A stretch of DNA of 64,000 bases, from assembly GCA_020832285.1 (NCBI GenBank), contig JAFIFB010000129.1, forward strand, positions 62,001-126,000, given 5' to 3'. Of this stretch, positions 9,547 to 17,610 are shown piece by piece. The notes under the pieces are model-generated. The model saw nothing but the letters and a program-made list of their open reading frames with translations. It was not told the origin of the DNA and did no database searches. Made by a program: the position numbers and the translations under genes. Position 1 is the stretch's first letter. The number at the start of each line of letters is the position of its first letter. Source of the DNA: Balneolaceae bacterium (GTDB lineage: Bacteria > Bacteroidota > Rhodothermia > Balneolales > Balneolaceae).

Positions 9547-10548
9547 TCATCTATTACCACAAGACTCCCTCACTATAAGCTCTGGATTTAAGACAATATT
9601 CAATTTACTTGAATTTTTATTATTCAGTCTTTTAATAAGAAGTTCAGCGGCATTCACCCCCAGTTCGTACCCCGGCTGTTTGATGGTTGTAAGTGGTGGA
9701 ATCATCGCTTCAGCCCAGGCCGAATCATCAAAACCGACCAGTGCCATCTCATCCGGAATGCGAATTTTTTGCATATAGAGCTCCTTCAGACATCCGAGTG
9801 TCATCAGGTTATTAGTGGAAAAAATAGCGGTTGGCGGTTCATCGAGTGCAATCAGTTTCTTCAGAGCCTCCCTTCCGCCACGTTCAACGTAGTTTCCGAA
9901 GACAACCAGTTCTTCATCAAATGGAATACCTGCCTGCTCCAGTGCTTTTTTGTACCCATTAAATCTCTCTTCTGTATTAGTCAGGCCTTTAATACCGCAG
10001 ATAATACCAATTCGCCGGTGCCCGTTTTTAATCAACTGTTCTGTCGCCTGGAATCCACCCGTTTCATTGTTAATTGAAACCGTATCCACATTCATAGATT
10101 TCACTTTACGGTCCACCATCACCATCGGGAAACCCTCCAGATTTATGCTTTTCAGGAAGGTTTCATTCCCGCTTGTTGGCACCATGATGATTCCCGAAAC
10201 TTTTTCCGAAAGCATCGAATTGAGAAAAAATTTCTCTTTCCCGGGATCTTCATTTGTGTTACAGATCATCAGCACATGCTTATTTTTATACGCAACATCT
10301 TCCACTCCTTTTGCCACATTTGCAAAAAACGAATTATCGATGTCAGTAATAATTAATCCGATCACCAGGGAATCTGACTGCTTCACTTTCATGCGCCGCG
10401 CAACATGGTCCATCCTGTAATTCAATTCATCAGCAACTTTCAGGACTTTTTCAGCAGTCTGATCTTTCACTTTATCCGAACCATTCAATACCCGCGAAAC
10501 TGTGGCGGTTGAAACACCTGCAAGCTTTGCAATTTTTTTAATCGACAT
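9547..10548 (-). CDS. LacI/GalR-family transcriptional regulator of the sialic-acid locus
   Basis: A full-length 333-residue LacI-type protein. The N-terminal helix-turn-helix IKKIAKLAGVSTATVSRVLNGSDKV (residues 3-27) is followed by the hinge region (ELNYRMDHVARRMKVKQSD) and a periplasmic-binding-protein-like sensor domain (IGLIITDIDNSFFANVAKGVED; GHRRIGIICG; GFDDSAWAEAMIPPLTTIKQP). It lies between susC and a divergent HAD gene. Palindromes of the TGTAAnCGnTTACA type occur on both sides of the gene and in front of a sialidase, which strongly suggests that they are its operators. The effector is probably a sialic-acid-pathway sugar or sugar phosphate (inference). The ATG start at 10548 is fixed by the HTH position. 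Confidence 0.93.
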   Translation of the reverse strand: MSIKKIAKLAGVSTATVSRVLNGSDKVKDQTAEKVLKVADELNYRMDHVARRMKVKQSDSLVIGLIITDIDNSFFANVAKGVEDVAYKNKHVLMICNTNEDPGKEKFFLNSMLSEKVSGIIMVPTSGNETFLKSINLEGFPMVMVDRKVKSMNVDTVSINNETGGFQATEQLIKNGHRRIGIICGIKGLTNTEERFNGYKKALEQAGIPFDEELVVFGNYVERGGREALKKLIALDEPPTAIFSTNNLMTLGCLKELYMQKIRIPDEMALVGFDDSAWAEAMIPPLTTIKQPGYELGVNAAELLIKRLNNKNSSKLNIVLNPELIVRESCGNR

Positions 10549-10679
10549 TATTCAATCTTTCATTCTTACTTCCGGATTCAAACATATCACAGCGAATGAA
10601 AACCGGCCATTTTAATGATATCACTCTTTTCCTTATCATCAGGAGGTTCATCTGACAGATAATCAGAAAACAAAAAGAA

Positions 10680-10693
10680 TGTAACCGATTACA
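10680..10693. promoter_or_regulatory. LacI-type operator O3 between lacI and the HAD gene
   Basis: TGTAACCGATTACA, one mismatch from a perfect palindrome, lies in the 277-bp divergent intergenic region, 132 bp before lacI and 133 bp before the HAD gene. It would allow autoregulation of lacI and control of the HAD gene. Confidence 0.65.
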
Positions 10694-10825
10694 CAGTTAC
10701 AAAAAAGAACAAAATAACCGATACACACTCAGTTACTTGTTAAATCAAAGATTGTCTATCAATCGAAATCTGTCAGATTCAGAATTTACATCACACATTT
10801 ACTTTTTAATCTAACATCATCAACG

Positions 10826-11521
10826 ATGAGTAATACACCTAAACATTTTGATGCCATTTTATTTGACATGGACGGCGTTATTATCGACAGTAAAGAACAG
10901 GTTGAGTCCTTTTGGTATGAAAAAATGGAAATTTATGGTATTGAAATCGACAAGAAATATCTTGAAACCAGTGTTCATGGGCGTCCGGCCCGAAATATTA
11001 TTGATGAACTATTTTCTGATTTGCCGATAAAAGAACGGGAAAAACTGGATAAGGAGTGCACCGAATACGATGCCTCACAGGACTCCTTCTCCATAGTACC
11101 GGGTGTTGAAGCTTTGATGGAACAACTTATCAAAAAGGATATCATCTTCGGTCTGGTAACCAGTGCACTTCCTCCCAAAGTTGAAAAAATGCTCGACAGT
11201 ATCTCACTAACTACACCTTTTCAGACTATTGTAACAGCCGACCTTGTAAAAAATGGAAAACCTGATCCAGAATGTTACTTGTTGGGTGCCGAACAACTCG
11301 ATGTTCCGGCAGAAAACGTGCTTGTCTTTGAGGATTCCGTCAGCGGCGTAAAATCGGCCAGTCGTGCAGGGGCAACCGTAATCGGCGTAAATGAGTCTCA
11401 CATCGCACCGATGCTGACAGAGGCCGGAGCACTTGATGTGATTGGCGATTTTACGGACACTTCTCTGACTGGAAAACGAATTCATATTAAAAATAACAGT
11501 CCGTTCGGAATCTTTAGCTGA
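10826..11521 (+). CDS. HAD-superfamily sugar-phosphate phosphatase / beta-phosphoglucomutase-like
   Basis: 231 residues with all HAD motifs: I, FDMDGVIIDS (residues 12-21, nucleophile Asp); II, VTSALPP (~112); III, Lys in KNGKPDPECYLLG (~143); IV, VFEDSVSGVKSA (~168). The cap between motif I and II is helical, as in beta-phosphoglucomutase and DOG-phosphatase relatives. It is cytoplasmic. It is divergent from lacI and shares operator O3, so it likely belongs to the sialic-acid regulon, perhaps dephosphorylating an amino-sugar phosphate or an inhibitory by-product. The exact substrate cannot be read from the sequence. Confidence 0.88.
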   Translation: MSNTPKHFDAILFDMDGVIIDSKEQVESFWYEKMEIYGIEIDKKYLETSVHGRPARNIIDELFSDLPIKEREKLDKECTEYDASQDSFSIVPGVEALMEQLIKKDIIFGLVTSALPPKVEKMLDSISLTTPFQTIVTADLVKNGKPDPECYLLGAEQLDVPAENVLVFEDSVSGVKSASRAGATVIGVNESHIAPMLTEAGALDVIGDFTDTSLTGKRIHIKNNSPFGIFS

Positions 11522-11551
11522 GAGCTTCCCGGTTACGATCGAACCGGAATT

Positions 11552-11568
11552 AATCAATATTTGAGTGG
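11552..11568 (+). repeat. 17-bp direct repeat, copy 1 (upstream of sialidase)
   Basis: AATCAATATTTGAGTGG occurs here and, identically, at 14944-14960. Here it lies 122 bp before the sialidase lipoprotein start. AATATTTG is one base away from the Bacteroidota -7 consensus TAnnTTTG, so a promoter or shared regulator site is possible. Confidence 0.5.
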
Positions 11569-11689
11569 TTCCTTACACGAATTTTTCACATCATTTCAGA
11601 AACCGGTTTGTTAATAAAACAAGCTGTTTTGACTTGAACCTCCCCGGCAGAATTTTATTCTTTTAACCTTTCAAAACACTTCAGATATT

Positions 11690-12859
11690 ATGAGATTTTT
11701 TAAAGTGATGATTTATTTATCCGCCCTGTTTTTGGTGATGATTCTCTCTTGTGATGATCAAACAAGCTCTGAAAATCATGAGGAGCCTTTTATGGAAATA
11801 AAAGAACTTTTTGATGATGAACGATTTCCCAATGTTGTGGTAGCCACAGACGGATCTGTACTTGCCACTTTTGGCGGAACAAGCCCTGCCAGTGAAGGTC
11901 ATTTAAAAATACGGAGAAGTGAAGACGGTGGTGAAACCTGGACACCGACCGATACGATTGCTACACCGATTCAGTGGCACGGCGGCGGCACCATCGTCGA
12001 TGAAAATAGCGGTGAAATTATGCTTTTTGCAGAGAGGCGTCCGTTTACTGACCGAAATCCATCGGGAGAATTGTTGTTCCTTCGAAGCCAGGATCATGGT
12101 AAAACCTGGGTGGAAGAAAAGGTCGTGATCCACCCCGATGAAAATGGGTATTATCCGGCCATGCACATCAACGAAAGGGGAATCACCCTTCAGCAAGGCC
12201 CTCATGCCGGCAGATTATTGAAAGCCACCCGTGTGATGCCCTTCGCAATCCCCGAAGGAAATGCTCCGGAAAACTGGGATCAACATTATACCAACGCTAT
12301 CTATAGTGATGACGGAGGAAAAACCTGGCACAGCAGTTCACCTTTTCCCGCTAAAGGGACCGGAGAAGCCGCCATCGAAGAATTATCCGACGGCACAATC
12401 TACTACAACTCTCGCCGCCACTATTCAACTGATGGAATGAACCCGAGAATGCGCCACATCGCATGGAGTTACGATGGAGGTGAAACCTGGGAAGATCTTT
12501 CTCTGAGTGATGAGTTACCTGACGGCCCGCAGGATACCGATTACGGTCTGATGGCCGGACTTGTTCGTTTGCCAATTGATGATCACAATATCCTTATTTA
12601 CAGCAATGTCGATTCTGAGCAGGGCCGGGTTCGAGGTACTGTTTGGGCCAGTTTCGACGGCGGCCAAACCTGGCCTGTAAAGCGCCTGGTTGATGAAGGG
12701 CAATTTGCCTACTCATCTCTCGCAGCAGGACGGCCCGGCACTCCAAGTGAGGGATTCATTTATCTGCTGTATGAAAGCCGTTCCGGGGCGAATATTGCAC
12801 GATTTAATCTGAGCTGGATTACTGAGGGAAGAGACTGGAAAGAGTTTCTTGAGGATTAG
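11690..12859 (+). CDS. Sialidase-family lipoprotein with five Asp boxes
   Basis: 389 residues with a lipoprotein signal (MIYLSALFLVMILSC, Cys ~21), so it is probably surface- or periplasm-anchored. Five Asp boxes (S-x-D-x-G-x-T-W) mark a six-bladed propeller: SEDGGETW, SQDHGKTW, SDDGGKTW, SYDGGETW, SFDGGQTW. The EELSDGTIYYNSR segment and the late YSSL ... LLYESR segment match conserved active-site blades of exo-alpha-sialidases (GH33). It should release terminal sialic acids from glycoconjugates for uptake and cleavage by the lyase in this locus. A 17-bp element shared with the AGE gene lies upstream. GH33-like activity is likely; the linkage preference is not readable. Confidence 0.85.
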   Translation: MRFFKVMIYLSALFLVMILSCDDQTSSENHEEPFMEIKELFDDERFPNVVVATDGSVLATFGGTSPASEGHLKIRRSEDGGETWTPTDTIATPIQWHGGGTIVDENSGEIMLFAERRPFTDRNPSGELLFLRSQDHGKTWVEEKVVIHPDENGYYPAMHINERGITLQQGPHAGRLLKATRVMPFAIPEGNAPENWDQHYTNAIYSDDGGKTWHSSSPFPAKGTGEAAIEELSDGTIYYNSRRHYSTDGMNPRMRHIAWSYDGGETWEDLSLSDELPDGPQDTDYGLMAGLVRLPIDDHNILIYSNVDSEQGRVRGTVWASFDGGQTWPVKRLVDEGQFAYSSLAAGRPGTPSEGFIYLLYESRSGANIARFNLSWITEGRDWKEFLED

Positions 12860-12974
12860 TGAAACAAGATGATTCATGTCAATTAAAAAATTATGACAAC
12901 TACCCGGCGCTTCCTATACCGTTAGAAAAAGCATACCAAGACTTTTGTTAAGTCAACTTTGATTTGTCGGGTAA

Positions 12975-13041
12975 AGACCTGACAGGTTTCAACAAAGTTT
13001 GTTAATTATGTATGAAATATCGAACAAAACCTGTCAGGTCT
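12975..13041. repeat. CCTGTCAGG-type inverted repeat, copy 1
   Basis: Perfect 15-bp arms AGACCTGACAGGTTT and AAACCTGTCAGGTCT are separated by 37 bp. Each arm is itself nearly palindromic. The spacer end TATGAAATATCG plus the second arm recurs at 34214-34240. It lies in a 511-bp gap (12860-13370) between convergent sialidase genes. The rest of that gap has no supported gene. The repeat could act as a bidirectional terminator or as a REP/MITE-like element. Confidence 0.7.
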
Positions 13042-13370
13042 CACACGATATTATATGCTTTACACGAAACAAGGTAGGAGAATATTTCATTTCTTTCAGA
13101 TTTCAACTGCTTTTCGATCTTAATATCTTTTTTCCAAAACACTTTTGCGTTTCTTTGCGGTTTCCCACCTCTGGATACTGGATGTGGGTTGCGAGGAGGC
13201 AGGGTTCAGAGCGCCCTCCCTCCGTCTCTCCTTTCCGGGTTCCATCACACAACCCTTCGAAACTGAGTATTGCTTTTCCAAAACTACTCGCCTCGGGATG
13301 ATTTTTTTTCATTTTATCCAGCGAAACGAAATTTGTTTATGGATAAGGCGGATTTGAAATTGTGAAAAAT

Positions 13371-14573
13371 TCAGGTTAAATCAACAATGGAAGCTGCTAT
13401 ATATCGGTAAGGTTTTGCATTTGGGTTGGCTGCATGATTCCAATAATAAATGATCACAAGTTTACCATCTTCACGCTGAATCATACGCGGATAACCGATA
13501 TCTGCGTTTGCCATGTCTCCGGTACGGATGGGTATTTCATGGCTCCAGGATTTTCCGTTATTATCACTGATTCTCAAACAAATTCTTGATCCGTATTGAC
13601 TGCGGTATGCGTAAGCCAGTGCCAGCCTGCCGTCATTCATTTGCAGCAGTGCCGGAGGGGAGCCGCCTGATCCGGTATCAAAAACAGGATCTGTCTCTTC
13701 ATTCCATGACTCGCCATTATCTACAGACCTGTAAGCTTTAATATAGTCTCTTCTTGGGTTCAAATCCCGGGCTCTCACTACTGATAATATTTCAGACGAA
13801 CTGAGCCTGATAGAGGAAGGCATAATTTCAAAGCCCTCAGGTTCTTCATTTCTAAACCAGGATACCAATTCCCAGGAAACTCCGCCATCTTTGGTACGAG
13901 AGTGAAGAATCCAGCCTTCCCTTTCGTTTTCTTTGGCTGCATTATGGAATGCACTTAATTGCTGCGGACCGTCCACAATATAATCGGTTCGGGTTCCGAT
14001 TCCGCGGGTATCCAGGTCCGGAAACTGGTATGGTCCGTGCCATTCATGACCACGATTACTCGAATAATAGAAAATAGATGGACCGTGATTGACATTATAT
14101 CTAAACCAGGTTATAAGAAAATCCGGATTTGAGAAATCTTCGGTAGGTTCATCCAGGATGGCAGGTTCTTCGGCCTTTTCTTCCGGCAGATTATTGTCAT
14201 ATGCCCATCCCGTTTGGCCGAGATCATAAGCCTCATTAATTTCCCAGGTTTCTCCTCCATCCAGGCTGCGGGCATATTTATTTCTTGCTGTTTCCCGGTT
14301 ATAGGTATGAAAACCTTCTGTTTCATAATGCTCGGCTTCAACGAATCCTACAAGAATTTCATCGCCCCAGCTCCAGATGCCGTTATTGGCAGGCCATCCG
14401 GCAAAACGACCTACCTGAGAGTACACTTTCAGGTGTTCGATTGCACTTATACTGGTATTCCTATCACTTTTTTGATCACTTGTCTCACTATTATGATTGC
14501 CAAATGCAAAACTAAAGAATACAACAATGAATATGATTGGGACCGAGAGGTATTTATTGGAAAAGTAGTTCAT
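13371..14573 (-). CDS. Secreted sialidase-family (BNR repeat) protein
   Basis: 400 residues with an N-terminal hydrophobic leader (VPIIFIVVFFSFAFG). Asp boxes SLDGGETW, SVDNGESW and SDNNGKSW identify a sialidase-type six-bladed propeller. An Arg near the start of the fold (GRFAGWPANNG), the SPPALLQMNDGRLALAY segment and YPRMIQREDGKLVIIYY are typical blade motifs. It lacks the canonical YRIP motif of the 18590 enzyme, so its specificity may differ. A LacI-type operator lies 31 bp before its start codon. The short distance suggests direct repression of this gene by the locus regulator. Confidence 0.82.
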   Translation of the reverse strand: MNYFSNKYLSVPIIFIVVFFSFAFGNHNSETSDQKSDRNTSISAIEHLKVYSQVGRFAGWPANNGIWSWGDEILVGFVEAEHYETEGFHTYNRETARNKYARSLDGGETWEINEAYDLGQTGWAYDNNLPEEKAEEPAILDEPTEDFSNPDFLITWFRYNVNHGPSIFYYSSNRGHEWHGPYQFPDLDTRGIGTRTDYIVDGPQQLSAFHNAAKENEREGWILHSRTKDGGVSWELVSWFRNEEPEGFEIMPSSIRLSSSEILSVVRARDLNPRRDYIKAYRSVDNGESWNEETDPVFDTGSGGSPPALLQMNDGRLALAYAYRSQYGSRICLRISDNNGKSWSHEIPIRTGDMANADIGYPRMIQREDGKLVIIYYWNHAANPNAKPYRYIAASIVDLT

Positions 14574-14603
14574 GAATGTTCATTCTGAATTATTAGCACA
14601 CTG

Positions 14604-14619
14604 ATGTAAACGATTACAT
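14604..14619. promoter_or_regulatory. LacI-type operator O4 upstream of the minus-strand sialidase
   Basis: ATGTAAACGATTACAT, a palindrome with one mismatch, matches O1-O3. Its location 31 bp from the start codon would overlap the promoter or the 5' end of the transcript. Confidence 0.68.
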
Positions 14620-14943
14620 ATCGATTCTAATAAATATAAATAGATCTTTAAAATCAACCTGTCAATGATTGAGAAATTTTCCCAATATTTAAAATAAAAT
14701 TATTTTAAGACTTCTTAACTCTTCAAAGCAGAAGTCATTTGGGTTATAAATAAGCAGAGGTGAATTGGAATTACCAATAGCCCTCATCCGGGTTCAAAAT
14801 CTGACAAATAATGAATTTTGGTATAAATAATGTTCCTTCTTAAATCTTCAACAAGATCGTTTACTATCAGTCTTTCCTTTATGCTGTGCCTATCTTGTAA
14901 AAATAAAAGGGACAGCAAATAGCTTTCATATCCTATTAGAATC

Positions 14944-14960
14944 AATCAATATTTGAGTGG
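14944..14960 (+). repeat. 17-bp direct repeat, copy 2 (upstream of AGE)
   Basis: Identical to 11552-11568 (AATCAATATTTGAGTGG), here 99 bp before the AGE start. The rest of the 14620-15058 gap is AT-rich, with no other gene seen; it contains a TATCTTG box at ~14891 that could also be promoter-like. Confidence 0.5.
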
Positions 14961-15058
14961 CCTGTACCGTAAATATTCAGGATTATTCATGTTGGTGAAT
15001 TATACAGCCGAAAAAAATCGGCTTGAACGCTTTTACTCAATTTCAAAACCGATTTAAA

Positions 15059-16231
15059 ATGCCCGATTCACAAGATATTCACTCCTTAAAAACCCTGTTT
15101 GAACAGGAACTCTTTGAAAACATTATCCCTTTTTGGGAAACACATAGCCCTGATCGTAAACATGGAGGCTATTACAATTGTCTTGACCGGGAAGGTCGTG
15201 TGTTTGATACTACCAAGCATGTATGGCTGCAGGGGCGTCAGGCCTGGATGTTCAGCAAGCTTTACAACCAACATCAGGCAAGGCCGGAATGGCTGGAGAT
15301 CGCCAGAAATGGTATCAATTTTCTTCGAAACCATGCCATCCGCCCCGACAAGCGCCTTTATTTCAGTCTGACTGAAAAAGGCCAACCGGTTTGGATTCAG
15401 CGAAAAATTTTTTCCGAGTGCTTTTATATCATCGCCCTTGCCGAGTTCAGCCGGGCTGCAGATGAGCCATATCTGATGGAGGAGGCTGAAGAGCAGTTCG
15501 AAATCGTATGGAACTGGTCGAAAGATCTTTCTCAACTTGGCAGGCCTGTGCTTGAAGGACAAATACCCTCACGGAGTTTGGCTATACCAATGATTTTATT
15601 GAATGTGATTGAAGAACTAACGAGTGGAACTCCTGCAAGATATGTACAGGAAATTGAAGAGTGCATCAGGCAGATTTTACTGCATGTTCATGCAGACAAA
15701 CAAACCGTATTTGAAACCGTGGGAAAGGATGGACAGTTTCTGGATACAATGGAAGGTAGGCTGCTGAATCCCGGCCACGCGATTGAGGCTGGCTGGTTTC
15801 TTCATCAATGGGCTGCAATTCTAAACGACGACGGGCTTCAGCAAACCGCCATTAGTATGATCCGCTGGTCACATGAACGCGGATGGGATCAGAAACACGG
15901 GGGACTCTTTTACTTTCTGGATTATAAAGGACACAGTCCCACGCAGCTTGAGTGGTTTATGAAGCTCTGGTGGCCCCACAACGAGGCGATGATCGCCCAT
16001 CTGATCAACTATTCGGTAACGGGTGAACAGATGGACTGGGATCTCTTCAAAAAGGTTCAGGAGTATTCATTTCGTCATTTTCCTGATAATGAAAACGGTG
16101 AATGGTTCGGTTATATGAATCGGGAAGGAGAAGTGACCCATTCCTTCAAGGGCGGACCGTATAAAGGATTTTTCCATGTCCCAAGGAGTTTGTGGACCTG
16201 TTTTAAACTTTTGGAAAAGCTAGAAAATTAA
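15059..16231 (+). CDS. N-acylglucosamine 2-epimerase (AGE / renin-binding-protein family)
   Basis: 390 residues from the ATG at 15059; an in-frame TTG at 15023 would only add 12 atypical residues. AGE motifs appear in order: GGYYNCLDREG (~30), KHVWLQGRQAWMFSKLY (~48), LNPGHAIEAGW (~232, catalytic His region), WWPHNEAM (~301), and HSFKGGPYKGFFHVPRSLW near the end (second catalytic His). The enzyme interconverts N-acetylmannosamine and N-acetylglucosamine in the cytoplasm. In Bacteroidota the sialic-acid route uses such an epimerase after the lyase, so here it links sialic acid to amino-sugar metabolism. No ManNAc kinase is visible, as expected for this route. Confidence 0.92.
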   Translation: MPDSQDIHSLKTLFEQELFENIIPFWETHSPDRKHGGYYNCLDREGRVFDTTKHVWLQGRQAWMFSKLYNQHQARPEWLEIARNGINFLRNHAIRPDKRLYFSLTEKGQPVWIQRKIFSECFYIIALAEFSRAADEPYLMEEAEEQFEIVWNWSKDLSQLGRPVLEGQIPSRSLAIPMILLNVIEELTSGTPARYVQEIEECIRQILLHVHADKQTVFETVGKDGQFLDTMEGRLLNPGHAIEAGWFLHQWAAILNDDGLQQTAISMIRWSHERGWDQKHGGLFYFLDYKGHSPTQLEWFMKLWWPHNEAMIAHLINYSVTGEQMDWDLFKKVQEYSFRHFPDNENGEWFGYMNREGEVTHSFKGGPYKGFFHVPRSLWTCFKLLEKLEN

Positions 16232-16235
16232 CAAT

Positions 16236-16268
16236 AACCCTCCAAGGGTTTGGAACCCTTGGAGGGTT
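16236..16268. repeat. REP palindrome, copy 1 (RAYT-associated)
   Basis: Perfect 15-bp arms AACCCTCCAAGGGTT and AACCCTTGGAGGGTT with a TGG loop, 5 bp after the AGE stop. Identical arms occur at 17088 and 17490. It may also serve as the AGE terminator. Confidence 0.85.
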
Positions 16269-16311
16269 TAATGAAATCAATATTTAAGCCATAGAAATTT
16301 CTCTCTCACAT

Positions 16312-16737
16312 TTGTTATCCGACATTCGCGCTGCTTGCCGGGCAGAATCCCAAAAAGAAAAGTCCGGACAAGAATCATTGGAAGATCATTTCAAGGATAT
16401 TGACCGCTGGGTTTCCGGAGATGCCAAACAAACTTTGAGCTATTTTACCGGTCTTGAGAAAGACGCTTTTCCACCATACAATCAACTCAGTGACGATGAG
16501 GTGAAAAAAGTATGCGATGCATTTACAGCTATGCTGAATAGCTGGAATGTTGGCCTGGACGTACCCGATGAGCTGCCGCTGGACAGACAATATGAACTGA
16601 TGGTGGGGTTGCTGGATCATGAATTTACCCCCTTCCATACCGGCATGTTTATATTTGATTTCTGCACCGGCTATGCCCCGGGTTGTGAATTGGAAGAATA
16701 TTGTCCATGCCTCGAAATTTGGGAAGAAGATTTCTGA
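16312..16737 (+). CDS. Small hypothetical protein between REP elements (TTG start, possibly truncated)
   Basis: 141 codons from a TTG at 16312; there is no usable ATG nearby. The first ~20 residues look atypical, but residues ~25-141 have a protein-like composition, including FKDIDRWVSGDAKQTLSYF, DDEVKKVCDAF, LMVGLLDHEFTPFHTGMF and a Cys/acid-rich tail (CTGYAPGCELEEYCPCLEIWEEDF). The four clustered Cys could bind a metal. It ends exactly where a CCTCCAAG palindrome begins and is bracketed by REP copies. I do not recognise the family. It may have lost its original 5' end when the REP/RAYT block arrived. Confidence 0.5.
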   Translation: MLSDIRAACRAESQKEKSGQESLEDHFKDIDRWVSGDAKQTLSYFTGLEKDAFPPYNQLSDDEVKKVCDAFTAMLNSWNVGLDVPDELPLDRQYELMVGLLDHEFTPFHTGMFIFDFCTGYAPGCELEEYCPCLEIWEEDF

Positions 16738-16762
16738 AAACCTCCAAGACCTTGGAGGTTTT
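16737..16762. repeat. REP-like palindrome variant
   Basis: Perfect 12-bp arms AAAACCTCCAAG and CTTGGAGGTTTT with a 2-nt loop. It shares the CCTCCAAG/CTTGGAGG core with the 33-bp REPs but is shorter. It starts at the stop codon of the small hypothetical gene and lies 71 bp before the transposase gene. Confidence 0.75.
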
Positions 16763-16833
16763 GGATGCAAGAAATGTTGTAAGGAATTCTGTATTTGGGG
16801 TTCATACTATAAAGTGGAACCAAATCAAAGAAA

Positions 16834-17475
16834 ATGGCACAACCTTCTGTCCCACTCGAACCGGGCCAAATGTATCACATCTGGACCCACGCCAACGGAA
16901 ATGAAAACCTTTTCCGTAAGGAAGAAAACTATCCCTATTTCCTTAACAAATACGCCTGCTACGTTACGCCGGTTGCTGATACGTTTGCATACTGCCTGAT
17001 GCCGAACCATTTGCATTTTATGGTACGGGTGAAGATGGAAGAGGTGGTGCTGGAGTTTTTGAGGAATAGGAAATCGAATCCAAAACCAACCCTCCAAGGG
17101 TTTCAAACCCTTGGAGGGTTTAGTAACGTCATCAGCCGTCAGTTTTCAAACCTTTTCAATTCCTACACCCAGGCATACAACAAAGTTTACAAACGAAAAG
17201 GCAGCCTTTTCACACCCAACTTTAAACGAAAGCTGATCGACTCTGACAACTACTTTGGCACTCTTATCGCCTACATCCACAACAACCCGGTGCATCACGG
17301 TTTTGTGGAGGCGGCGCATGAGTGGCCACACAGTTCCTGGAATACGTATTTGCAAGATAAGTCAACCAAGGTTAAAAAAGAGGTAGGATTAGAATGGCTT
17401 GGTAATCGCGAGCAGTTTTTTAGAATGCATAGGGAAATACGAATGGAAAAATTGACCTCATTATTTGAGGAATAA
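16834..17475 (+). CDS. REP-associated tyrosine transposase (RAYT, Y1/HUH type)
   Basis: 213 residues. The HUH motif is in YCLMPNHLHFMVRV (~54-67). The downstream catalytic region NLFNSYTQAYNKVYKRKGSLF (~108-128) and YIHNNPVHHGFVEAAHEWPHSSW (~149-171) match the TnpA-REP family, with the catalytic Tyr probably in SYTQAYN. RAYTs are single-copy, domesticated relatives of IS200/IS605 transposases that recognise REP palindromes. Four REP-type palindromes lie within 0.6 kb around it. Uniquely, one 33-bp REP lies inside the gene in frame and encodes about 11 residues (PTLQGFQTLGG region, ~86-96), between the HUH and Tyr parts. The frame stays open, so the protein may still be functional. Confidence 0.9.
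   Translation: MAQPSVPLEPGQMYHIWTHANGNENLFRKEENYPYFLNKYACYVTPVADTFAYCLMPNHLHFMVRVKMEEVVLEFLRNRKSNPKPTLQGFQTLGGFSNVISRQFSNLFNSYTQAYNKVYKRKGSLFTPNFKRKLIDSDNYFGTLIAYIHNNPVHHGFVEAAHEWPHSSWNTYLQDKSTKVKKEVGLEWLGNREQFFRMHREIRMEKLTSLFEE
17088..17120. repeat. REP palindrome inside the RAYT reading frame
   Basis: Arms AACCCTCCAAGGGTT and AACCCTTGGAGGGTT with a TCA loop, against TGG in the two flanking copies. At 33 bp it adds exactly 11 codons and leaves the frame open. Confidence 0.9.
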
Positions 17476-17489
17476 ACTCTATTTAACTA

Positions 17490-17522
17490 AACCCTCCAAG
17501 GGTTTGGAACCCTTGGAGGGTT
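17490..17522. repeat. REP palindrome, copy downstream of RAYT
   Basis: Same arms and TGG loop as the copy at 16236, 14 bp after the transposase stop. It may double as a terminator for the transposase and for the convergent lyase gene. Confidence 0.85.
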
Positions 17523-17610
17523 TCCAAGGCAACAAAACAACAATCGTTGTGTTAACCCCAATTTCAGCAATCTGGCAAAAACTGTTCTTTGTAAAAATCG
17601 GACTAACGGA

